DNA from: Propionibacteriaceae bacterium UBA5174
GTDB taxonomy: Bacteria > Actinomycetota > Actinomycetes > Propionibacteriales > Propionibacteriaceae
NCBI GenBank assembly: GCA_002413345.1
Contig: DHWU01000061.1
Location: forward strand, 1 to 20,470
DNA: 20,470 bases
Direction of reading: 5' to 3'
The notes below the pieces were generated by a model. The model made no database searches, was not told where the DNA came from, and saw only the letters and a list, made by a program, of their open reading frames with translations. Of the stretch, positions 1 through 5,357 are shown in pieces. Both the position numbers and the translations under genes were made by a program. How positions within the stretch are numbered: the first letter of the stretch is position 1; each line of letters begins with the position of its first letter.

Positions 1-1658
1 ACCATCGCGTCCTTGTGGACCACGAATTCGACCACGACCGGGCGGTCGTTGATCTCCATGGCCTTGTTGATCACCGCGTCGACATCTTCAGGCTTTTCGG
101 CGCGAAGCCCGACCGCGCCCATCGCTTCGGCCAGCTTCGGGAAGTCGGGCACCAGATGAGATTGCAGGTTGGTGTTGGAGTAACGCTCACCGTAGAACAG
201 CGTCTGCCACTGTCGCACCATGCCCAAGCTGCGGTTGTTTAGGATCGCAATCTTGATCGGGATGCCTTCCAAGAAACAGGTAACCAACTCTTGGTTGGTC
301 ATCTGGAAGCAGCCGTCACCGTCGATGCCCCACACCACATCATCGGGACGCCCGACTTTGGCGCCCATCGCAGCTGGCACGCAGTAACCCATCGTGCCCG
401 CACCGCCGGAGTTGAAGAACTTCTCCGGGCGCTCGTGCGGCAGCAGGTGGGCAGCCCACATCTGGTGTTGGCCAACGCCAGCAACATAGGTCGCATCGGG
501 ACCGGCGATCTCGCCCAGTCTCTTGATCACATATTCCGGCCGCAGCAAGTCATCTTCGATGATCGGATATTCGGTGACTTCATATCTGGAACGCAGCCCA
601 TCCAGGTAGCGCACCCAGGCGGTCACGTCAGGAATCGCCGAGTCCCGCAGAGCGGCATTCAACTCGGTCAACACCTCTTTCAGATCACCGACAATCGGCA
701 CATCAGCCAGCCGGTTCTTCGAAATCTCGGCTGGATCAATGTCGGCGTGAATCACCTTGGCACCAGGCGCGAAGCTGTCGAGCTTCCCGGTCACCCGGTC
801 GTCGAAGCGAGCCCCCAGAGTGATCAATAGATCAGCCTGTTGCAGAGCACCGACCGAGGCGACGGTGCCGTGCATGCCTGGCATTCCGTAGTTGAGCGGG
901 TGGCTGTCGGGGAAGGCGCCCCGAGCCATCAAGGTGGTCACCACGGGAAGCTTGGTGATCTCGACGAACTCTGCCAGGGCTTCCCAAGCCCGAGCCCGGT
1001 TGACGCCACCACCAAGGTAGATCACCGGACGTTTGGCCTGGGTGATCAAACGAGCAGCTTCACGGATCTGTTTGCCGTGAGGTTTAGTCACCGGCCGGTA
1101 GCCCGGCAGGTCCAGCTCGGTTGGCCAGTGGAACTCAGTGGTACCAGTCAGCGCATCCTTGGCGATGTCCACCAACACCGGGCCAGGACGGCCGGTGCTT
1201 GCCAGGTGGAAAGCCGCAGCGATCGCATGTGGAATATCGGCCGGATCGGTGATCAAGAAGCTGTGCTTGGTGATCGGGAAGGTGATCCCACGAATGTCAG
1301 CCTCTTGAAAGGCGTCAGTGCCGATCGCCTTGCTCGAAACCTGTCCGGTGATTGCCACCATCGGCACTGAGTCCATATAGGCGTCGGCAATCGCGGTCAC
1401 CAAGTTGGTCGCACCTGGACCGGAGGTGGCGATACACACGCCAACCCGTCCAGTCGCCTGGGCGTAGCCTTCGGCCGCATGCCCAGCGCCTTGTTCGTGG
1501 CGCACCAGGATGTGGCGGATCTTGGAATCGAAGAGCGGATCGTAGGCGGGCAAAATCTGACCACCCGGGATGCCGAACATCACCTCGACACCGACGTGCT
1601 CCAGAGACCGGACCAGCGACTGTGCTCCGGTCAGCAGTTGCGGGGATTCCCCAGGCAT
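1..1658 (-). CDS. ilvB: Acetohydroxyacid (acetolactate) synthase large subunit, 3' end cut by window
   Basis: Thiamine-diphosphate enzyme that condenses two pyruvates, or pyruvate with 2-oxobutyrate, in the first common step of valine, leucine and isoleucine synthesis. About 552 residues are visible; the family is usually 570-620, so some 50 C-terminal residues lie beyond base 1. Visible landmarks are GIPGG at 29-33, the cofactor-activating Glu at 55 in RHEQGAGHAAEG, and the ThDP/Mg motif from GDG at 447-449 to NN at 474-475. The ATG at 1656-1658 is preceded by GAGG with 5 nt spacing. The catalytic-subunit architecture and the branched-chain attenuator upstream separate it from pyruvate oxidase or glyoxylate carboligase. 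The small subunit ilvN is expected downstream but is outside the window. Expression is probably controlled by the leader peptide and terminator at 1701-1795. Confidence 0.96.
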   Translation of the reverse strand, partial: MPGESPQLLTGAQSLVRSLEHVGVEVMFGIPGGQILPAYDPLFDSKIRHILVRHEQGAGHAAEGYAQATGRVGVCIATSGPGATNLVTAIADAYMDSVPMVAITGQVSSKAIGTDAFQEADIRGITFPITKHSFLITDPADIPHAIAAAFHLASTGRPGPVLVDIAKDALTGTTEFHWPTELDLPGYRPVTKPHGKQIREAARLITQAKRPVIYLGGGVNRARAWEALAEFVEITKLPVVTTLMARGAFPDSHPLNYGMPGMHGTVASVGALQQADLLITLGARFDDRVTGKLDSFAPGAKVIHADIDPAEISKNRLADVPIVGDLKEVLTELNAALRDSAIPDVTAWVRYLDGLRSRYEVTEYPIIEDDLLRPEYVIKRLGEIAGPDATYVAGVGQHQMWAAHLLPHERPEKFFNSGGAGTMGYCVPAAMGAKVGRPDDVVWGIDGDGCFQMTNQELVTCFLEGIPIKIAILNNRSLGMVRQWQTLFYGERYSNTNLQSHLVPDFPKLAEAMGAVGLRAEKPEDVDAVINKAMEINDRPVVVEFVVHKDAM

Positions 1659-1700
1659 CTTTACCTCACTTCTGACTTGATTTGGGACGTACGAACGCAG

Positions 1701-1732
1701 AAAAAAACCCCCGCTGCTAGAGCAGACGAGGG
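1701..1732 (-). terminator. Intrinsic terminator of the ilvB attenuator
   Basis: Read on the minus strand, CCCTCG(T)CTGCT at 1732-1721 pairs with AGCAGCGGGGG at 1718-1708. This gives an 11-bp stem with one bulged T and a 2-base CT gap as the nominal loop; the real loop is a little larger as the top pair opens. A run of seven T follows at 1707-1701. It lies between the leader peptide and the ilvB start, so it can only act by premature termination of the ilvB transcript. Stem, position and U-tract are seen directly; conditional use is inferred from the leader peptide. Confidence 0.88.
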
Positions 1733-1767
1733 AGCGTGCCGGGTTGAGTGATCTCAGCCGACACGCT
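1733..1767 (-). promoter_or_regulatory. Hairpin between leader peptide stop and terminator (pause or attenuation hairpin)
   Basis: On the minus strand, AGCGTGTCGG near 1767-1758 pairs with CCGGCACGCT near 1742-1733, including one wobble pair. TGAG/CUCA then extends the stem around an ATCA loop after a small internal mismatch. The 5' arm overlaps the leader-peptide stop codon, and the 3' arm ends right beside the terminator stem. A ribosome on the last leader codons would therefore melt it. It occupies the place of the pause hairpin of classical attenuators. An antiterminator that excludes the terminator was not resolved by eye. Confidence 0.55.
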
Positions 1768-1795
1768 AACTAACTACGAGGTTGAACTTACGCAC
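1766..1795 (-). CDS. ilvB leader peptide, 9 residues, MRKFNLVVS
   Basis: Tiny ORF starting with GTG at 1795-1793 and ending in TAG. It encodes MRKFNLVVS, in which Leu-Val-Val lie immediately before the end, as expected for a leader that senses charged branched-chain tRNAs. It stands 28 nt ahead of an intrinsic terminator that precedes ilvB. There is no Shine-Dalgarno sequence. Instead the GTG falls exactly at the predicted transcription start, 6 nt after a -10 box, so it is probably translated as a leaderless mRNA. Attenuation of ilvB by short leader peptides is known in actinobacteria; regulation here is inferred from position and codons. No isoleucine codon is present. Confidence 0.75.
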   Translation of the reverse strand: MRKFNLVVS

Positions 1796-1831
1796 GAGTA
1801 CAGATTCGCTGCCAGAACTCCGGCTTGTCAA
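1796..1831 (-). promoter_or_regulatory. Promoter of the ilvB leader
   Basis: A perfect -35 TTGACA (1831-1826) is followed after 18 nt by GAATCT (1807-1802), which keeps the key A(-11) and T(-7) of a -10 element. Six bases later comes the GTG of the leader peptide at 1795, which would be +1. Both hexamers and the spacing are seen directly; use in vivo is inferred. It faces away from the SpoIID-family gene. Confidence 0.65.
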
Positions 1832-1997
1832 ACCGCCACCGCCAACGTCCCACATCCTGGTCGCAGGTAAAGCCTCAACCAACGGTTCCGACTTCGCAAT
1901 GCCGCCAGAGGGGGTACCCACACGGGGACTAGCAAGGCGACACGCCGACAGGTCAGGCTTATTTCAGAGGAGAAATTGCTAACCGAAGGAACCCCCC

Positions 1998-3272
1998 ATG
2001 TATCCCGCAAAACTCCCCCGGTTGTTAGCTCGCGCTTCGATTTACCTAGCTGGTGCACTCGCATTGGTTGCCGGATCCACGGTACCCATGCTGGCCTCAG
2101 CTGATTCGACAGTCACCCCAGCGGATCAGAAGGTAATCGTCAGAGGCGCTGGCTGGGGCCACGGCAAGGGAATGTCACAGTACGGCGCCTATGGCGCTGC
2201 CCGCAGCGGTCTGAACTATTCACAGATCCTGGGCTTCTACTACCCAGGCAGCACGCTCAGTAGCCTCCCCAGCGGCAACGGCATGCGGGTGTGGATCACC
2301 TCAGATAACGACGCCACAATCAACCTTCCAGCGGTATCTGGTCTGTCGATCAGAGACACCACCGGAAAGACCATCAAGCTACCCACTGGATCGAAGTACA
2401 CCCAGTGGGCGATGAAGCGCAGTGGCTCAACCTATTCACTGATCTACCGAACCCCGGCCAAGAAGTGGATCACCTACAAGAACAGCCTGCGCAAGGCACG
2501 CGGCTGGTGGTCGGTGGCGAGCTCGTCAGGATCAATCAAAGTGATCCTGCCTGGTGGAACTAAGACCTACGCCGGTCGACTCGGCCTCGCTCTGCGTAAT
2601 GGCAAGGCGATTACGGTCAACTATGTGAGCATGGAGACCTACCTGCGCAATGTGGTGCCTTCGGAGATGCCCCCATCCTGGGGCGCGACCAAGAGCAAAG
2701 GCATTGAGGCCTTGAAGTCCCAAGCCGTGGCTGCTCGCACCTATGCCGCTCGGGAGCGTGCTGCCAAGCCCAGTAGTTCCGGCTATGACATCTGCGACAC
2801 TTCGTCGTGCCAGGTCTATAAGTCCAACACAGCCCGCAATTCGATCAGTGATACCGCGATCAAAGCCACCGCAAACCGGGTGCTGACCAGCGGCGGCAAA
2901 CCGATTCTGGCTCAGTTCACCAGCGCCAACGGCGGCTGGAGTGCTGGCTACGCGGGGTATTCCTACCTGAGCGCAAAGCGCGACCCCTACGACGGTCTGG
3001 TCACCAGCCAGGCGTGGACGAAGACCATCACCGCGGCTTCGTTCCAGAAGGCTTACCCCCAGATCGGCACCTTCATCTCGGTCCAGATCGCCACCCGTAC
3101 CGGCGTTGGCCCTTACAGCGCGACCGGCGGCTCGGGACGAGTCACCTCAGTCAAGATCCGCGGATCCAAGGGCACGGTCATCGTCAGCGGCGGCGCTTTC
3201 AAGACCAAGTTCGGGTTGCGAGAGACACTCTTCAGTTTCACTGCCAACTCGATCAGTACCGCCAAGAAGTAA
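1998..3272 (+). CDS. Secreted SpoIID/LytB-domain protein (putative peptidoglycan-acting)
   Basis: A 424-residue exported protein. Residues 1-36 form a signal peptide with a basic start, a hydrophobic stretch at about 14-33 and a likely cut after ASA. The mature part begins with GAGWGHGKGMSQYGAYGAA (50-68), typical of SpoIID/LytB proteins. The core carries YLRNVVPSEMPPSW (215-228), where Glu223 matches the glutamate essential for lytic transglycosylase activity in Bacillus SpoIID. EALKSQAVAARTYA, a CDTSSC pair (Cys266/Cys271) and FTSANGG follow. A GAAGGA ribosome site lies 7 nt before the ATG. It is divergent from the ilvB leader and ends 5 bp from the convergent HIT gene. Family membership is clear. 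Role (wall remodelling or amidase modification) and substrate are inferred. Nothing nearby suggests sporulation. Confidence 0.88.
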   Translation: MYPAKLPRLLARASIYLAGALALVAGSTVPMLASADSTVTPADQKVIVRGAGWGHGKGMSQYGAYGAARSGLNYSQILGFYYPGSTLSSLPSGNGMRVWITSDNDATINLPAVSGLSIRDTTGKTIKLPTGSKYTQWAMKRSGSTYSLIYRTPAKKWITYKNSLRKARGWWSVASSSGSIKVILPGGTKTYAGRLGLALRNGKAITVNYVSMETYLRNVVPSEMPPSWGATKSKGIEALKSQAVAARTYAARERAAKPSSSGYDICDTSSCQVYKSNTARNSISDTAIKATANRVLTSGGKPILAQFTSANGGWSAGYAGYSYLSAKRDPYDGLVTSQAWTKTITAASFQKAYPQIGTFISVQIATRTGVGPYSATGGSGRVTSVKIRGSKGTVIVSGGAFKTKFGLRETLFSFTANSISTAKK

Positions 3273-3277
3273 CCCGC

Positions 3278-3679
3278 TCAGTTCGGCTCAGCAATCCGGC
3301 GGTGGACCGCGTCCAGATCAATATCTGGTTCGCGGTCCATCAGTCCGGACATCCCTGGACGGTCAGCGAAGCGCGGAATCAGATGAACATGGAGGTGAAA
3401 GACCTCCTGACCAGCAACCGCACCGGAGTTGATCAGCAGGTTCATGCCGTCCGCACCCAACCGCTCCATCAGGAGCCTGGACGTCGCGCTGATCGCACCG
3501 GCGATCTCGCTAAGCGGCTCCGGCTGGGCCAGCACATCCACCACGTGCCGCCTGGGCACCACCAGGGCGTGCCCAGTGTGCCAAGGGCTGATGTCTAGAA
3601 AAGCGATGGCGCTTTCATCGCTGTAGATCTGCCGACAGGGAATCTGGCCAGCGATGATGGCACAAAACAAGCAATCCAT
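3278..3679 (-). CDS. HIT-family (histidine triad) nucleotide hydrolase
   Basis: A 133-residue cytosolic protein of the HIT superfamily, which hydrolyses phosphoramidates or adenylated nucleotides such as AMP-lysine or ApnA. The triad is visible as His95-X-His97-X-His99 in EVFHLHVHLIPR. The N-terminal CLFC (Cys3, Cys6) is the zinc-binding pair found in many HinT-like members, and the family-typical P(W)HTGHALVVPRRH precedes the core. It starts 5 nt after the hisF stop, with GAGG overlapping that stop, so it is probably the second gene of a hisF transcript. The natural substrate cannot be told from sequence. HinT-like is more likely than galactose-1-phosphate uridylyltransferase because of the short length. 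Confidence 0.92.
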   Translation of the reverse strand: MDCLFCAIIAGQIPCRQIYSDESAIAFLDISPWHTGHALVVPRRHVVDVLAQPEPLSEIAGAISATSRLLMERLGADGMNLLINSGAVAGQEVFHLHVHLIPRFADRPGMSGLMDREPDIDLDAVHRRIAEPN

Positions 3680-3684
3680 AGGCC

Positions 3685-4446
3685 TCAGCGTACGGCGAAG
3701 CCAGCCGTGGCGAGCCCAGCTTTCACCTGCGCGATGGTCAGCGTCCCGTAGTGAAACACGCTGGCCGCTAGCACGGCATCAGCGCCAGCCTGCGCCGCTG
3801 CCACGAAATGCTGCACGGTGCCAGCCCCACCTGAGGCGATCACCGGGACGTCCACTACGGCCTTTACCGCGGCGATCAGCTCCAGATCAAAGCCATCGGT
3901 AGTACCGTCGGCGTCCATTGAGTTCAGCAGGATTTCACCCGCGCCCCGCTCGGCGGCTTCTTTCACCCAGGCGATTGCGTCTAGGCCGGCAGTGGTTCGC
4001 CCACCGTGAGTGGTGACACCGAAACCAGACGGCTGCCCAGTCTCACGGCGTGCGTCTAGCGATAACACCACCACCTGATTGCCGAAACGCTCAGTGATCT
4101 CGTTGATCGTTTGGGGACGACTGATTGCCCCGGTATTGATCCCGACCTTGTCCGCGCCGGTACGCAACAGGGTGTCGACATCTTCAACGCTGCGCACTCC
4201 CCCACCGACCGCCAGCGGAATGAACACCGTCTCGGCGGTTCGTCGCACCATGTCATAGGTGGTGGCTCGTCCTTGCGCCGACGCCGAGATGTCGAGAAAC
4301 ACCAATTCGTCGGCACCCTCGTTGCCGTAGGCAGCGGCCAATTCGACCGGGTCGCCAGCATCGCGCAAGTTCTTGAAGTTGACGCCTTTCACCACCCGCC
4401 CGTCGTGGACGTCCAGGCAGGGGATCACCCTGATCGCGAGTGGCAT
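3685..4446 (-). CDS. hisF: Imidazole glycerol phosphate synthase cyclase subunit HisF
   Basis: A 253-residue TIM-barrel enzyme that, with ammonia delivered by HisH, converts PRFAR to imidazole glycerol phosphate and AICAR in histidine synthesis. The two catalytic aspartates are Asp12 (in IPCLDV) and Asp131 (in LSLDAR). Phosphate-binding glycine loops AVGGGVRS and ASGGAGT are intact, and the length is normal. The ATG at 4446 is preferred over a TTG two codons upstream because it lies 6 nt after a TAACCT box, which suggests a leaderless message. It heads a two-gene unit with the HIT gene. No other his gene is within the window, so hisF appears separated from at least its immediate usual partners hisA and hisH. 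Confidence 0.96.
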   Translation of the reverse strand: MPLAIRVIPCLDVHDGRVVKGVNFKNLRDAGDPVELAAAYGNEGADELVFLDISASAQGRATTYDMVRRTAETVFIPLAVGGGVRSVEDVDTLLRTGADKVGINTGAISRPQTINEITERFGNQVVVLSLDARRETGQPSGFGVTTHGGRTTAGLDAIAWVKEAAERGAGEILLNSMDADGTTDGFDLELIAAVKAVVDVPVIASGGAGTVQHFVAAAQAGADAVLAASVFHYGTLTIAQVKAGLATAGFAVR

Positions 4447-4458
4447 GACCAAAGGTTA
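4447..4458 (-). promoter_or_regulatory. Putative -10 box for leaderless hisF
   Basis: TAACCT (4458-4453 on the minus strand) fits TANNNT and is separated by 6 nt from the hisF ATG, so transcription would begin at or next to the start codon. No Shine-Dalgarno sequence and no convincing -35 hexamer are visible. The region between hisF and the divergent dehydrogenase gene is only 78 bp. Confidence 0.5.
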
Positions 4459-4524
4459 GCTGACACCGTCTCCACCACGCGCAACACTTGGGGGGAGTCA
4501 GTCAGCGGTTCGGACGGAGCGACG

Positions 4525-5352
4525 ATGACCAAGACGATTGTGATAACTGGCGCCAGTGATGGGATTGGTGCGGCGGCGGCCAAGCAACTGGTTGCCGCCG
4601 GCAATCGATTGCTGATCGTTGGACGATCCGCGGCCAAGACCGAGGCTGCGGCTAAAGCCAGCGGCGCCGACGCCTTCTTCATCACCGACTTTCAAGAGCT
4701 AGACCAAGTCCGACAGCTGGCCAAAGACTTGCGCCAAGCCTGCGACCGAATCGATGTATTGGCCAATAACGCTGGCGGAATATTCACCGGGCCGGTGCGC
4801 ACCGTGGACGGTTTCGAGCGAACCTTTCAGATCAACCACCTCGCACCGTTCCTGCTCACCCACGAGCTGTTGGATCTGCTGCTGTCCAGCAAAGCAGCGG
4901 TGGTGAACACCTCCAGCGTGGCTGCGCGAATGACCCCAGTAATCGATCTCAACAATCTGGACCTGTTCACCAATTTCGGATCCAGCAGGGCCTATAGCAA
5001 CGCCAAGTTCGCCAATATTGCTTTCACTCGCGAGCTACACCGCCGCTACCACGCTCAAGGCTTGTCGGCCGTGGCCTTCCACCCCGGAGTGGTAGCAACC
5101 AACTTTGCGGCCCAAGGCCTGCCTATCGTGCGCTGGTTCTACCGCAGTTGGATCGGGCATCACTCCATGATCACAGCCGATCAGGGTGGGGCGAATCTGG
5201 CCCATTTCGCCAGCGGCCAACCTGACGCGGACTGGATGTCTGGGCAGTATTACGACAACCACTGGCGAATCTCTGGGACCAATCAGCAGGCCTACGACGA
5301 CCAATTGGTCGAAGCGCACTGGGAACGCAGCGCGGCCCTGCTCGGGATCTGA
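4525..5352 (+). CDS. Short-chain dehydrogenase/reductase (classical SDR)
   Basis: A 275-residue NAD(P)-dependent oxidoreductase of unknown substrate. The Rossmann dinucleotide motif TGASDGIG is at 8-15 and NNAG at 81-84. The catalytic Ser is at 130/131 in NTSS, and YSNAK gives Tyr157 and Lys161. Overall pattern and C-terminus (GQYYDNH) resemble the retinol-dehydrogenase-like SDR group that bacteria use on diverse alcohols and ketones. The start is set by the ATG at 4525 with GGAG 5 nt upstream. The open frame continues upstream only through DNA antisense to hisF. It is divergent from hisF and ends 5 bp from the convergent helicase gene. No neighbour points to a pathway. Confidence 0.9.
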   Translation: MTKTIVITGASDGIGAAAAKQLVAAGNRLLIVGRSAAKTEAAAKASGADAFFITDFQELDQVRQLAKDLRQACDRIDVLANNAGGIFTGPVRTVDGFERTFQINHLAPFLLTHELLDLLLSSKAAVVNTSSVAARMTPVIDLNNLDLFTNFGSSRAYSNAKFANIAFTRELHRRYHAQGLSAVAFHPGVVATNFAAQGLPIVRWFYRSWIGHHSMITADQGGANLAHFASGQPDADWMSGQYYDNHWRISGTNQQAYDDQLVEAHWERSAALLGI

Positions 5353-5357
5353 TTGCC

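Noticed and set aside
4111..4524. Upstream in-frame extension of the dehydrogenase gene (138 codons)
   Set aside because: It is antisense to hisF, shows no SDR similarity, and a good ribosome site precedes the ATG at 4525.
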